DNA from: Methylobacterium sp.
GTDB taxonomy: Bacteria; Pseudomonadota; Alphaproteobacteria; Rhizobiales; Beijerinckiaceae
DNA length: 64,000 nt
Reading direction: 5' to 3'
NCBI GenBank assembly: GCA_002928875.1
Contig: PERO01000021.1
Coordinates: 62,001 to 126,000, forward strand
Made by a program: the position numbers and the translations under genes. Shown here one piece after another: positions 54,737 through 64,000 of this stretch. Position 1 is the first letter of the stretch. Every line of letters starts with the position of its first letter. A model generated the notes under the pieces. That model did no database searches and was not told where the DNA came from. It worked only from the letters and a program-made list of their open reading frames with translations.

Positions 54737-54924
54737 AATCGACCTCCGCGCCACGCCAGGGGCCGAGTCGCATCACCGTCCCCGGGGCGCGACTCATCCG
54801 GCGGGCCTTTCGACGCAGAAAACGCGATGCGTGCGATCGCGCGCCCGCATCGCTCCAAGGACAGCCGGCATGCGAGGCTCCCTTCCCGACCGGGCGGGAG
54901 CCTCCTTCCGCGACGGGTTCCCGC
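54737..54924. other. Intergenic, no feature seen
   Basis: Together with copy B this makes a 311-base gap between the regulator and the lipoprotein gene. Short frames here have no family resemblance. Confidence 0.4.
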
Positions 54925-55668
54925 TCAGCTCGCGAGCCCGGGCAGGACACCGATCGTAACCGGGCGCAGCAGGTCTTGAATCGTGAGGTTCTGGAACGTC
55001 TTGTCGCGCGTGGTCTTGTTGATGTCCATGTTGTTTTGCACCCAGGCGGTCGCCGAGCCGTCATCCTTCAGGAAAGCCTCGAACGCCTTGTCGTCCCTGA
55101 GCAGGGCGCGAATTTTGTGCGGCGAAAAAATGCTGGTGTAGTAATCCGGATTGCTGCTGCCGAAACGCTGCCGGAACAGCGTAACGCGTTCCTTCATGGC
55201 CCTGTTCTTGGGGTCGTCCTGAATGCTCTTCAGCCAGACCCGGCCGAAGCCGCGCGCATATTCGAAGCGCTCGCGGCTGACACCAGCCTTGTCAAGGATA
55301 TCCGCGTTGAACAATGACTTGTCGAGCGAGTCGTAGGTCACGTCCGGATATCGCGCGAGATAGGCGCCCAGCACGTAGTTGAGGAAAGTATCCTCGTCCT
55401 TTGTCAGGTTACTCTGGTAGCCGTCGGGCAGGAAATACATCGCCTCGCCCAGCGCGGTGTTCCACAGTGCCAGCGATGCCCAGTTGTCGGCCTTGGCAAT
55501 CTCGGCCAGCGCCGCCTTCCGCTCTTCCGGCGACTTCTGGAAATGCGACGTGAGCCCGGATCGCACGAGGCCGGGATCCACATTGGTGCAGGCCGGCAAT
55601 ATGGCGAGGGACGCGAGCAGGCCCATCGCACCGAGGGATCGAGCCAGCGAAGGGAACCGTTTGGTCAT
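54925..55668 (-). CDS. Lipoprotein of unknown function
   Basis: A 247-residue protein with a lipoprotein signal: a hydrophobic stretch and the lipobox LPAC with Cys27. The mature part is alpha-helical and charged (HFQKSPEERKAALAEIAKAD, NYVLGAYLARYPDVTYDSL, FRQRFGSSNPDYYTSIF). I do not recognise a family. ATG at 55668 has a strong ribosome-binding site (GGAGG, 8 bases upstream). It is 44 bases downstream of the outer-membrane barrel gene and likely co-transcribed, so both may act in the outer membrane. Confidence 0.82.
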   Translation of the reverse strand: MTKRFPSLARSLGAMGLLASLAILPACTNVDPGLVRSGLTSHFQKSPEERKAALAEIAKADNWASLALWNTALGEAMYFLPDGYQSNLTKDEDTFLNYVLGAYLARYPDVTYDSLDKSLFNADILDKAGVSRERFEYARGFGRVWLKSIQDDPKNRAMKERVTLFRQRFGSSNPDYYTSIFSPHKIRALLRDDKAFEAFLKDDGSATAWVQNNMDINKTTRDKTFQNLTIQDLLRPVTIGVLPGLAS

Positions 55669-55712
55669 GATTGAACCTCCGGAAATTGGGGTGATCCGCA
55701 TGGTCTCGCTCC

Positions 55713-56630
55713 TCAGAACCGATAGGCGACGCCAAGGGTGCCGCGGCTGTAGCGCAGCCGCTGGTTCCCCACCCATGTCAGCCCCTTGAGCGACACCTCC
55801 CAGCGTTCGTTGATCTGGTAGGTCAGGCCGGATTGCAGGGTGAACCAGTTGCGGTCGAGCCGCTGCTCGGCCGGCGCAACCTGCTCGGCGAAGACCTGGT
55901 TCAGCACGACACCGGCGGTGAGGCGCAGGCGATCGGTGATGTTGTACATCGCACTGAGATGCAGCAGACCGATGGTCGAACCGAAATGGGCCACCGGCGG
56001 AATGTTGCCCGGATCATAGGCCTGCCGGCTGCGGATCGTCACGATGGTCGCGTCGAGCGAGAGCAGCACCGGGCCCAGCGGGTAGGACGCCCCCACGAAC
56101 CCGCCGAAGCGGTAGCTCGAGCTGTCCGCACCCACCGGCGCGGCCGGGACACCGACGAACTGGTAGGAATTGCCGCCCAGACCGAAGCCGCCGAGCACGC
56201 CGACGCGCAGGAACGGCAGCGGCGCGATGCCAAGCACGAGATCGCCGCCGCCCGCGTCGGAATTCCCGTTGAGCGAGAGCGGGAAGGCCAGGATCGTCGA
56301 CTTGATCGTCTCGCGCGAATAATTGCCGCTGATCGAGGCGAAGCCGATGGAGCCGAAGCCGAAGCTGAGGCCGACCTGCGTGCCGTAGCTGTTCTGCTTC
56401 AGGCGGGTCGGCTGGCGGGTTTTCTCGGTCAGGCTGGCTCCGAAATCGACCGAGAGCTTGAAGCTGTGCAGGAAGCCGCGGTTGGGATCGTCCGGGAATA
56501 CCCCCGGCAGCGACAGCGTGCGCACCTCCGAGAGTTTCGGCAGCTTTGCATTGCTGAATGTCTGGGCCGAGGCAGCGAACGGCACTGCCAGCAAACCCGC
56601 AGCCATGACCATACCAAGTGTGAAGCGCAT
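55713..56630 (-). CDS. Outer-membrane beta-barrel protein
   Basis: A 305-residue protein with a signal peptide (cut after ASAQ, residue ~23) and many alternating strands, for example VGLSFGFGSIGFASISGNY, LLSLDATIVTIRSRQAY, LHLSAMYNITDRLRLTAGVV. It ends in the aromatic residue needed for barrel insertion (LGVAYRF). No plug or large extracellular domain is seen. A channel or lipid/phenol-type transporter is possible; function is not read from sequence. Confidence 0.8.
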   Translation of the reverse strand: MRFTLGMVMAAGLLAVPFAASAQTFSNAKLPKLSEVRTLSLPGVFPDDPNRGFLHSFKLSVDFGASLTEKTRQPTRLKQNSYGTQVGLSFGFGSIGFASISGNYSRETIKSTILAFPLSLNGNSDAGGGDLVLGIAPLPFLRVGVLGGFGLGGNSYQFVGVPAAPVGADSSSYRFGGFVGASYPLGPVLLSLDATIVTIRSRQAYDPGNIPPVAHFGSTIGLLHLSAMYNITDRLRLTAGVVLNQVFAEQVAPAEQRLDRNWFTLQSGLTYQINERWEVSLKGLTWVGNQRLRYSRGTLGVAYRF

Positions 56631-56847
56631 CAGACCAAGCCCCTTGCCTTCTGTCGTGAATCCACGCGGCGGGCGAGGTCGCGAACCTTGCCGAAGCCGG
56701 AGGTCACCAAACCGGTGCCGGGACAGAAGCAGCCGGGGCTAACAGGAGCAAACGCGCGGGCGGACTAGTCCATTCCGTGCGTGAATTGTGTCTGAAAGGT
56801 CACAGGAGCGGCTCGGAGGCACAAGCCAGGGCGATGATCGCGCCGGA

Positions 56848-57543
56848 TCACCGGGCTCCGGCCTTTAGGGCTTCCATCACCAGTTCGGCCGTGCGCTTCG
56901 CCGAGGCCGGATTCTGACCGGTGACGAGATTGCCGTCGCGCAGGGCAAAAGGCTCGAAATCCGGGCCGCCTTCATGCCGGGCCCCCAGTTCCTTCAGGCG
57001 GCTTTCGAGGAGGAACGGCACCGCCTTGTCGAGGCCGACGGCGCGCTCTTCGCTATCCGTGAAGGCGGCGACCCGGCGCCCCGCGACGAAGGGCGTGCCG
57101 TCGACCTTTCGGGCCGAGACGAGCCCCGCCGGGCCATGGCATACGGCGGCCACCACCTTGCCCTCGCGGTCGAAGCGCTCGACCAGCCGCGCCAGCTTGT
57201 CGCTGACGGGATAATCGAACATCGTGCCGTGCCCGCCCGGCAGGAACAGGGCATCGTAGCCGGCGGAATCGACGCTGCCGACCGCCGGGGTGCCGGCAAC
57301 CTCGGCCTTCAGCGCGGCATCTCCGAGATAGCGCTCGACGGATGCATCATTCTCGCCTTCGGCATTCATGCTGCGCTGGTCGACCGGGATCGCGCCACCG
57401 GCGATCGAGGCCAAGGTCACCTCGGCGCCGGCGTCGCGGAACGCATAATAGGGCGTCGTCAGTTCTTCGAGCCACACGCCGGTGGGTTCGGTGCCGGGGG
57501 TCATCCGGCTGGCGGAGGTGGCGACGATCAGGATACGGGTCAT
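56848..57543 (-). CDS. DJ-1/PfpI-family protein (Hsp31-like)
   Basis: A 231-residue type 1 glutamine-amidotransferase-fold protein. The reactive Cys is in VVAAVCHGPAGL, and LPGGHGTMFDYP carries the nearby acidic or His partner. Length and sequence match the Hsp31/YajL/glyoxalase III group acting on glyoxals or damaged proteins. Stands alone, minus strand. Confidence 0.9.
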   Translation of the reverse strand: MTRILIVATSASRMTPGTEPTGVWLEELTTPYYAFRDAGAEVTLASIAGGAIPVDQRSMNAEGENDASVERYLGDAALKAEVAGTPAVGSVDSAGYDALFLPGGHGTMFDYPVSDKLARLVERFDREGKVVAAVCHGPAGLVSARKVDGTPFVAGRRVAAFTDSEERAVGLDKAVPFLLESRLKELGARHEGGPDFEPFALRDGNLVTGQNPASAKRTAELVMEALKAGAR

Positions 57544-57795
57544 GGCGATATCGTCCTTGTCTTCATGGTTGGGCGGGGTTTGCCCCTGCGATGGCCGGCC
57601 AGAAGGCCGATCGAGCCATCAGGAAATCGGAGAGACACGACGATCGGCCAGCAATGCGCTCATGGTAAGGCAATGGGCAGTTCCGACATCCCTGTCCGAC
57701 CGCCATGCGCGCGGCGTGCACCCGACGAGAACCCCGCCGCCGCCATCGGCGGCAGCTGCGATACGGCGCAAAAGATCCGCTCGTGAGCGGGGTGT

Positions 57796-59262
57796 TCAGG
57801 CCCGGCGCTGCCCGTGCTGCGCGAAAGTCACGCCATTGCGACGGCGCAGGGTGAGTTCCTGCCGGAAGTCGCACTCGCCCGCCGTGAAGGTCTCGACCGG
57901 ACCGCCGGGCTGGTCTCCGAGCTGCAGCAGGCTCGCGCCCTGCATCGAGGCAGGCGCCGACACGCCCAGCAGGTCGAGGATGGTCGGCGCGATATCGATC
58001 ACGCCCGCCGCGCCCGCATGCACGCCCGGCGTGATGGCCGCGTGGCCGCCAAGCGCCAGCACGGTGTTGAGTTCGTGCCGGTTGAGGCCGCCATGCATGC
58101 CGCCGCCCACCGGAACGGAACCGGTGATGAGCCCCAAACCGGGAAGGCCATGGGCGTCGTCGTCAAGGTTCGAACGCAGCACATAGACGAGTTCGGGCTG
58201 CCGACCGTGATCGAGCCCGACCAGTCGATGCGAGAAGGTGCCGGGAACGGTGCCCTGAACCGGATCCTCCGATGGGGTGAAGACCATCCCGGTGAATTCC
58301 TGCGCCATCAGCCAGCGCGCCACGCGATCGCGGCGCTCGAGATCGCCATCGAGCACGCGGATCTCGCCCATGTTGCCGCCGGTCACCGCCAGCGCCATGC
58401 CGGAAAGATCGCGCTGCGCGGCCATGGCGGCGGGATGCCCGGCTTCCGTCAGCAGGGCCGCCAGATCGACTTCGCCGGAGCTGGAAATCTGGCCGTGATC
58501 GGAGGCAACGAGAACCGCGATGTCGTCGGCATCCGGCCGCAGGCGGATCGCCTCGAGAATGCGGCCGAAGGCATTGTCGGCGCTGCGCATCACCGCGCGC
58601 GTCTCCTCCGAGCCGAGAAAGCGATAATGGAAGGAGGTATCCGGCTCGTTGAACCAGACCAGCGCCACGTCGGGCGCCATCTCGGGGATCACCCAATCGG
58701 TCATGATGCGCGTGGCGTAATCGATCTCGTCAAAGCGGGGCAGCGTGCGCGGCGGCAGGGGGCCGAACCGCGCAACCATGTCCTCGACCGCGGAGGGCGT
58801 CCGCGTGTGCCTGGTTCCAAGCACCGAGAAGGTCCAGTGGCCGTTCTGGGCGACCCGCGGATTGATCGCGTAGGTCGATCCGGGCGAACCGGAATGCACC
58901 ACGGCGACGCTTTTGCCGGCATGCGCCAGGACATCCGCGAAGGTATCGGCGGTGACGAATTTGCCGCCAAGCCGCTCCTCGGCGAGCGCGATATCCTCGG
59001 CCTTCGAGACATCCAGCACGAAATCGCGCGTGACCTCGGGGTAGTAGAACGCATTCCCCACGATGCCGTGCCGCGACGGAAAGGCGCCCGTCGCGATGGA
59101 GGAGGTCGCAACGCGGGTCATCGACGGGAAGACCGTGCGCGCCTCCGGGAAGCTCCGGCCCCCGGCGATGAAGCCTGCGAGATGCGGCATGCGGTCCGGC
59201 GTCACCATGTCGGGCCGGAGGCCATCGAACACGCAGACAACGACACGGGAAGCTTGGATCAT
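57796..59262 (-). CDS. Alkaline-phosphatase-superfamily phosphodiesterase (NPP-like)
   Basis: A 488-residue metal hydrolase: metal Asp in VFDGLRPD, Thr nucleophile in FPSMTRVATSSIATG, HGIVGNAFY, then WFNEPDTSFHY, ASDHGQ and GGMHGGLNRHELN, which supply the remaining Asp and His ligands. It lacks a signal peptide. NPP-type members split phosphodiesters such as glycerophosphodiesters or nucleotides. The gene follows ugpC directly, so it may cut imported glycerophosphodiesters in the cytosol. ATG at 59262 is preferred to the GTG at 59295. Confidence 0.85.
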   Translation of the reverse strand: MIQASRVVVCVFDGLRPDMVTPDRMPHLAGFIAGGRSFPEARTVFPSMTRVATSSIATGAFPSRHGIVGNAFYYPEVTRDFVLDVSKAEDIALAEERLGGKFVTADTFADVLAHAGKSVAVVHSGSPGSTYAINPRVAQNGHWTFSVLGTRHTRTPSAVEDMVARFGPLPPRTLPRFDEIDYATRIMTDWVIPEMAPDVALVWFNEPDTSFHYRFLGSEETRAVMRSADNAFGRILEAIRLRPDADDIAVLVASDHGQISSSGEVDLAALLTEAGHPAAMAAQRDLSGMALAVTGGNMGEIRVLDGDLERRDRVARWLMAQEFTGMVFTPSEDPVQGTVPGTFSHRLVGLDHGRQPELVYVLRSNLDDDAHGLPGLGLITGSVPVGGGMHGGLNRHELNTVLALGGHAAITPGVHAGAAGVIDIAPTILDLLGVSAPASMQGASLLQLGDQPGGPVETFTAGECDFRQELTLRRRNGVTFAQHGQRRA

Positions 59263-59344
59263 GATGGCACCGGGTGGCAGGGTCGGGTGGGTCACGGGGG
59301 ATTCGCCAGAGGTCGGGCAGCGCGGCAGCGCCGCCTGCCCCGCT

Positions 59345-60445
59345 TCAGGCCGCGATGGCTTTGGAGGCGTGCTGGCGCAGATTGTCCCGCTTCAGGCGGG
59401 CACCGCTCGCGGGATCGAAGAGGTGCAGCATTTCGGGGTTGATCTCGAAGCGCAATTCCTGTCCGGCCGCCACCGGCTCGCTCGTGGGGCACTGCACGAT
59501 GAAATCCACGCCCGCGAATCGACCATGGACGAGCTGCACCGCGCCGAGCTTCTCGACGAAATCCGCATGCAGGGCATGCCGCCCGCCGGGCCGGATCTCG
59601 ATCTGCTCCGGCCGGATGCCGAGGATCGCCTTCGTGCCAGCCGCCATGGCGGGGAAAACCGGAATCGCCAGCGGCACGTTGGCCGCCACGGCCTCGCCGG
59701 GCGCGCGGATCTCCACCTCGACGAGGTTCATCGGCGGCGAACCGATGAAGCCCGCGACAAACAGCGTCTCGGGCCGTTCGTAGATTTCGGTCGGCGTGCC
59801 GATCTGCTCGATCATCCCGGCATTCATCACCACGATGCGGTCTGCCAGCGTCATCGCCTCGACCTGATCATGCGTGACGAAGACCGAGGTGACACCAAGC
59901 CGCTGGTGCAGCTTGCGGATTTCGAGCCGCATCTGCACCCGGAGCTTCGCGTCGAGGTTCGAGAGCGGCTCGTCGAACAGGAAGATTTTCGGCTCGCGGA
60001 TCATCGCCCGGCCCATCGCCACGCGCTGCCGCTGCCCGCCGGACAGCTGGCCGGGCTTGCGATCGAGATAGGTCTCGAGCCCGACGCTGCGCGCCACCTC
60101 CTCGATGCGGCGCTGGCGTTCCGCCTTCGGCACGCCGGCAACCTTGAGCGCGTAGCCAATGTTCTCGGCCACCGTGAAATGCGGGTAGAGCGCATAGTTC
60201 TGGAAGACCATGGCGCAACCCCGCTCGCGCGGCTCGCGATCGTTCACGACGTCGCCACCGATGGCGATCGTGCCGCCGGTGATCGCCTCGAGCCCGGCGA
60301 TCATGCGAAGCAGCGTCGATTTCCCGCAACCCGACGGCCCGAGAATGACCACGAACTCCCCATGTGTGATCGACAGATCGACCCCGTGGATGACCTCGGT
60401 CTTGCCATAGCTCTTGGTGACCTTGCTGATGGTGATGTCGGCCAT
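59345..60445 (-). CDS. ugpC: Glycerol-3-phosphate ABC importer ATP-binding protein
   Basis: A 366-residue MalK/UgpC-type ATPase: [55 protein letters not shown] and a C-terminal regulatory domain ([11 protein letters not shown]). Fourth gene of a ugpBAEC-ordered operon. Confidence 0.9.
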   Translation of the reverse strand: MADITISKVTKSYGKTEVIHGVDLSITHGEFVVILGPSGCGKSTLLRMIAGLEAITGGTIAIGGDVVNDREPRERGCAMVFQNYALYPHFTVAENIGYALKVAGVPKAERQRRIEEVARSVGLETYLDRKPGQLSGGQRQRVAMGRAMIREPKIFLFDEPLSNLDAKLRVQMRLEIRKLHQRLGVTSVFVTHDQVEAMTLADRIVVMNAGMIEQIGTPTEIYERPETLFVAGFIGSPPMNLVEVEIRAPGEAVAANVPLAIPVFPAMAAGTKAILGIRPEQIEIRPGGRHALHADFVEKLGAVQLVHGRFAGVDFIVQCPTSEPVAAGQELRFEINPEMLHLFDPASGARLKRDNLRQHASKAIAA

Positions 60446-60459
60446 GATCCACTCCCGAA

Positions 60460-61404
60460 TTATTTGTCTGCCGCGATCAGGCCGCGGACGAAGTAACCCT
60501 GCATGAAGATGACCACCAGAAGCGGTGGCAGCATGACGATCAGCGTGCCGGCCATGGCCTCGTTCCAGACCGGCGGCTGGCCGAAAAGCGGCCCCGGCAC
60601 GAGCTTCTGGAGCTGCATGGTCGCGGTGGTCATTTCCGGCCGCGTGGTGATCAGCAGCGGCCAGAGATACTGGTTCCAGGCATAGACGAACATGATGGTG
60701 GCGAGGGCGGCCATGTTGGTCTTCGAGAGCGGCAGCAGCACGTCCCGGAAGAAGCGCAAGGGGCCGGCGCCATCCATGCGCGCGGCTTCGACGAGTTCAG
60801 CCGGGATCGTCATGAAGAATTGCCGGTAGAGGAAGGTGCCCGTCGCGGTCGCAACCAGCGGCAGGATGAGCCCGGTATAGGAATTCAGCAGGTTCCACTC
60901 GGGCAAGGCGATCGCCACCTGCGGCAGATTGCCGACGCCGATCAGCCCCAGCAGCGTGGCGGGGGCATTGAAAACCGCGTTCAGGAATCCCTGGACGGGC
61001 GAGAGCGCATTGGCCGCCACCGCGTAGGTCGGCACGATGCGCACCTCGAGCGGCAGCATCAGCGTCACGAAGATCAGCCAGAAGCAGAACATCTTCAGCC
61101 GGTAATTGAAGAAGACGATCGAGAAGGCCGAAATCGCAGCAATCGCGATCTTGCCGATCGTCACGCCGGTGGCAACGATGAAGGAATTCACGAATTTCGT
61201 GCCGAAATCGGATTTGTTCCAGACCTTCGTGTAGTTCTCGACGAGGCTGTCGCCGGGCAGGAGCGGCATCGGCACCTGGTTGACGGTCTGGAAATCGTGG
61301 CTCGACGCCACGAAGACGATGTAAATCGGCAGAGCCGCGAGCACGAGGCCAAAGAGCATGGCCAGATGCGTGAAGAAATTCAGGATGGGCGTGCGCTCGA
61401 TCAT
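60460..61404 (-). CDS. ugpE: Glycerol-3-phosphate ABC importer permease
   Basis: A 314-residue six-helix permease with EAA loop [23 protein letters not shown] (in two parts) and [28 protein letters not shown] after helix 1, the latter block known from UgpE proteins. Partner of the next permease; 9 bases apart. Confidence 0.88.
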   Translation of the reverse strand: MIERTPILNFFTHLAMLFGLVLAALPIYIVFVASSHDFQTVNQVPMPLLPGDSLVENYTKVWNKSDFGTKFVNSFIVATGVTIGKIAIAAISAFSIVFFNYRLKMFCFWLIFVTLMLPLEVRIVPTYAVAANALSPVQGFLNAVFNAPATLLGLIGVGNLPQVAIALPEWNLLNSYTGLILPLVATATGTFLYRQFFMTIPAELVEAARMDGAGPLRFFRDVLLPLSKTNMAALATIMFVYAWNQYLWPLLITTRPEMTTATMQLQKLVPGPLFGQPPVWNEAMAGTLIVMLPPLLVVIFMQGYFVRGLIAADK

Positions 61405-61413
61405 GGGTCAGCC

Positions 61414-62298
61414 TCAGCTGTAATGCACGCGTTTTTCGACATATTTGAACTGGACGAAGGTCAGCGAGACCACCAGCACCATCAGCACGATGGATTGCGC
61501 CGCGGCGATCGAGTAATCGAGGCCCTTGAACCCGTCCGAATAGATCTTGAAGACCATCAGGTCTGTCGCGCGCGCCGGTCCGCCGCCGGTGATGATGTCG
61601 ACGATGCCGAAGCTGTCGACGAAGCTCTCGGTGATGTTGATGACCAGCAGGAAGAAGAAGGTCGGCGCCAGCAGCGGCAGCTGCAAGTCCCACAGGCGCC
61701 GCATCACCCCGGCCCCATCCATCGCGCCGGCCTCGGTCAGCGTGCGCGGAATGGCCTGCAGCCCGGCAAGGAAGAAGATGAAGCTGTAGGCGATCATCTT
61801 CCAGGAATTGGCGATCACGATCAGGATGAAGGCATCCCAGCCATCAAGCGCGGGGTTCCAGAGGTTGGGGAACACCCGGTTGATCGACGAGACGAACCCG
61901 GCATCGGGCGCGAAGATGAAGCGGAAGGCGAGGCCCACGGCCGGCGCGGCAATCGCATAGGGCCAGAAATAGACGAAGCGATAGACGCGATAGCCCGCGA
62001 GCTGGCGATCCACGAAGGTCGCGAGCAGCAGCGAGAGCACCAGCGTCAGCGCCGTCGAGCAGACGGCGAAGAGGATCGAGATCCTGACCGAGTTCCAGTA
62101 GAGATTGTCGGAGAACACGGTCTGGAAATTCTGCCAGCCCACGAACTGGTTGCCGCCACCGAAGGGCGGCTCCAGCGTCACGGCCCAGTAGAGCGACTGC
62201 ACCGCTGGCCAGTAGAAGAAGATGAACACGAGGATGAGTTGCGGCGCGATCAGCGCGGCAGCGAGCCAGGTCGAGTTGAAGGCGGCACGGCGGTCCAT
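61414..62298 (-). CDS. ugpA: Glycerol-3-phosphate ABC importer permease
   Basis: A 294-residue permease. UgpA marks include PQLILVFIFFYWPAVQSLYW, FGGGNQFVGWQNFQ, and the EAA loop LTEAGAMDGAGVMRRLWDLQLPL (split). ATG at 62298 is chosen over a GTG at 62325. Confidence 0.88.
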   Translation of the reverse strand: MDRRAAFNSTWLAAALIAPQLILVFIFFYWPAVQSLYWAVTLEPPFGGGNQFVGWQNFQTVFSDNLYWNSVRISILFAVCSTALTLVLSLLLATFVDRQLAGYRVYRFVYFWPYAIAAPAVGLAFRFIFAPDAGFVSSINRVFPNLWNPALDGWDAFILIVIANSWKMIAYSFIFFLAGLQAIPRTLTEAGAMDGAGVMRRLWDLQLPLLAPTFFFLLVINITESFVDSFGIVDIITGGGPARATDLMVFKIYSDGFKGLDYSIAAAQSIVLMVLVVSLTFVQFKYVEKRVHYS

Positions 62299-62384
62299 GA
62301 TTGCTCGCGATTGCTCGAATTCCACAACGAGGGAACGCCCCGGAGCGCATGGCTCGAGGCGTTCCCGGATGGTGTTCGATGGGA

Positions 62385-63731
62385 TCAGGGCAATTGCTTG
62401 CCGCGGAAGGTCTGCTCGAAGCGGCGGAGAATGCCGTTGCCCCGGTTGACCGCCTCATCGAGCGCGGCCTGCACGTCCTTTTTGCCGGTGAAGGCCGCTT
62501 CGAGTTCCGAGCGGATTTCCGCGCGGATCTGCGTGAAGTTGCCGAGGCGGATGCCGCGCGAAATCGCGGTCGGCGGCGTGAAGGTCAGCGACTGCATGGC
62601 GATCTCGCGACCGGCCTTGTCGGCCTGGGCATAGAAGCCTTCGTCCTGCATCGCGCGGAAGGCGGACTGGGTGACCGGGATATAGCCCGTCACGGTCGGC
62701 ATCCACTTCACTTCCGCCGTCGAGAGCGCGAAATCGAGGAAGGCGGCCGCGGCCTCGTATTCTTCCTTCGACTTGCCCGCCATCACCCAGAGCGAAGCGC
62801 CGCCCACGAGGCTGTTCTTGCGCTCCGTGCCGGCATAGATCGGCAGCATGCCCACGCCCCAGTTGGTGCCGGGCTTCACCGTGGAATGCATCACGCCATG
62901 GTTGGCGACCGAGGTGAGCACGGTGGAGCAGGTGCCATCCGCAAAGGCCTGCAGGATGGTCTTGCCGGTCTGGGCGGTCTGGATGCGGGCCACGCCCTCG
63001 TCGAGCAGCTTCTTCCAGTCCTTCATGTAGTCGGCGAACTTGGTCTTGTTGAAGACGAGTTCGGCATCGAGGCCGTCATAGCCGTTGTTCTTGCTGGCGA
63101 TCGGCAGGTTGTGGATGGCGGAGAACTGCTCCAGCGGCATCCAGGTGTCGAAATCGAAGCAGAAGCCCGCTTCGGCATGGCCGCCGCGCTTGATCGCGCG
63201 CGCCGTCTCGAACCATTCCTCGATGGTCTTCGGCGCCTCGGTCTTGCCGACCTTCGCGAAGTGATCCTTGTTGAAATAAAGCAGCGCGGTCGAGGAATTG
63301 TAGGGGAAGGACCACATCTCGCCCTTCGAGGTCGCATAATAGTTCGAGATGCCGGGGAAGAAATCGTCCCACTTCACCTTCATGTTGAAGTCTTTGACGA
63401 ACTGGACGGCGTTGTAGGTCGCGCCGGAGAGCATGAAGTTCACCGTGCCGGCATCGTAGATCTGCACGATCGTCGGGTGCTGCTTCGAACGGAAGGCGGC
63501 GATGGTGTTCTGCTCGGCCTTGTCGTAACCGCCCTGCCCGGTGCAGACCGCCTCGTACTTGGTCTGGCTCTCGTTGAAGCGCTTGCAATGCAGCGCCATG
63601 ACTTCACCGAGCTGCCCGGTCAGGCCATACCAGTAATCGAACTTGATGCGGTTCTGCGCATTGGCGGCATTCATGCCAACCATGACGCCGAATGCCGAAA
63701 TGGCAGCCAGAACAACGCTTTTCCTCGTCAT
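62385..63731 (-). CDS. ugpB: Glycerol-3-phosphate-binding protein
   Basis: A 448-residue periplasmic binder with signal peptide 1-25 (cut after ANA). UgpB-type blocks: IKFDYWYGLTGQLGEV, CTGQGGYDKAEQNTIAAFR, GEMWSFPYNSSTALLYFNKD, ALWVMAGKSKEEYEAAA-like region and TGYIPVTQSAF. Tyr/Trp/Ser residues in WYGLTG and FPYNSST match ligand-contacting parts of UgpB. First gene of the operon, behind Pho-box-like repeats. Confidence 0.9.
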   Translation of the reverse strand: MTRKSVVLAAISAFGVMVGMNAANAQNRIKFDYWYGLTGQLGEVMALHCKRFNESQTKYEAVCTGQGGYDKAEQNTIAAFRSKQHPTIVQIYDAGTVNFMLSGATYNAVQFVKDFNMKVKWDDFFPGISNYYATSKGEMWSFPYNSSTALLYFNKDHFAKVGKTEAPKTIEEWFETARAIKRGGHAEAGFCFDFDTWMPLEQFSAIHNLPIASKNNGYDGLDAELVFNKTKFADYMKDWKKLLDEGVARIQTAQTGKTILQAFADGTCSTVLTSVANHGVMHSTVKPGTNWGVGMLPIYAGTERKNSLVGGASLWVMAGKSKEEYEAAAAFLDFALSTAEVKWMPTVTGYIPVTQSAFRAMQDEGFYAQADKAGREIAMQSLTFTPPTAISRGIRLGNFTQIRAEIRSELEAAFTGKKDVQAALDEAVNRGNGILRRFEQTFRGKQLP

Positions 63732-63822
63732 TTATCTCTCCTCGTTTTTGCTGACGCGCGAGCCTCGGGGAGTTCGATAGCGGTGCCGCTTGAAGGGGCG
63801 TTGACATAACCGTTGCCGTACG

Positions 63823-63851
63823 ATGACAGGATCATTGCTGCTCGATGACGG
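63823..63851 (-). promoter_or_regulatory. Pho-box-like 11-bp-phased repeats upstream of ugpB
   Basis: On the minus strand CCGTCAT, CAGCAAT and CTGTCAT start 11 bases apart (63851, 63840, 63829); the last is an exact PhoB half-site, the first has 6 of 7 matches. They lie 92 bases before ugpB, which is phosphate-regulated through tandem Pho boxes in Escherichia coli. Confidence 0.55.
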
Positions 63852-64000
63852 TAGCCGCGACATGCCGGACTTTGCCGGCGAATAGAATCCGCACCCCGCT
63901 GCGCGCGGCAGAAGCAAGGAATCAGCTGATCGGGATCGACGGCGACCGTGAGCGGCCTGCCGGAAACCTTCGATCGCGCGCGAACATTTCTCCGCAAAGA

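Noticed and set aside
63728-63997. Minus-strand frame of 89 codons upstream of ugpB
   Set aside because: No family motif, overlaps the Pho-box-like repeats and the ugpB start.

Overview
The window is GC-rich DNA from what is most likely an alphaproteobacterium of the Hyphomicrobiales (Rhizobiales) type. The grounds are the codon bias, several ABC/TRAP/Bug-type importers, an HWE-family histidine kinase, a PhoX phosphatase, a GalD-type tautomerase, one perfect match to the EcfG (general stress sigma factor) promoter consensus, and dispersed ~107-bp repeats of a kind I associate with this order. I cannot name a genus. There are 53 protein genes, closely packed. I see no rRNA, tRNA, CRISPR array, transposase, integrase or prophage gene. 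Coding assignments rest on protein motifs read by eye; no database search was run.

Layout. (1) 2-9996, plus strand: one tightly overlapping operon with a spermidine/putrescine-type ABC importer, two tandem PuuE-like deacetylase-fold hydrolases, an amidase, a hydantoin-racemase-like protein, a dihydropyrimidinase/hydantoinase and a further amidohydrolase; a convergent 5-hydroxyisourate hydrolase follows. This looks like a route for uptake and ring opening of ureides, hydantoins or cyclic imides. (2) 10627-15978: HxlR regulator divergent from a YcaC-like hydrolase, an XapX membrane protein, a YtcJ-like amidohydrolase with a Cys/His-rich tail, and an MFS exporter. (3) 15988-22603, minus: the transglutaminase / circularly permuted ATP-grasp plus alpha-E / transglutaminase-DUF2126 cluster. 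(4) 22782-30707: LacI regulator, perfect 20-bp operator, maltose-type ABC importer and a GH31 glycosidase. (5) 30941-39225: PhoX with a Pho-box-like site, a hybrid sensor kinase with a response regulator, and a TRAP importer. (6) 39251-44028, minus: a four-gene archaic chaperone-usher pilus locus with spore coat U domains. (7) 44241-48286: membrane methyltransferase, LysR/GalD/Bug cluster and a SemiSWEET. (8) 48431-54613: two two-component pairs whose kinase and regulator genes overlap tail to tail, around a DUF2254 membrane protein; EcfG-like promoters occur here. (9) 54925-57543: lipoprotein, outer-membrane barrel and a DJ-1/PfpI protein. (10) 57796-63731, minus: a complete ugpBAEC-type glycerol-3-phosphate importer followed by an alkaline-phosphatase-superfamily phosphodiesterase, with Pho-box-like repeats upstream.

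Taken together the genes describe a nutrient-scavenging bacterium with six importers (three ABC systems of different classes plus one more ABC-type ugp set, one TRAP, one orphan Bug protein; the ABC total is three complete or near-complete sets) for ureides, alpha-glucosides, organic acids and organophosphates. The least described parts are the ureide/imide operon with its cysteine-less racemase homologue, the HxlR-YcaC-XapX-amidohydrolase-MFS module, and the ATP-grasp/transglutaminase cluster.
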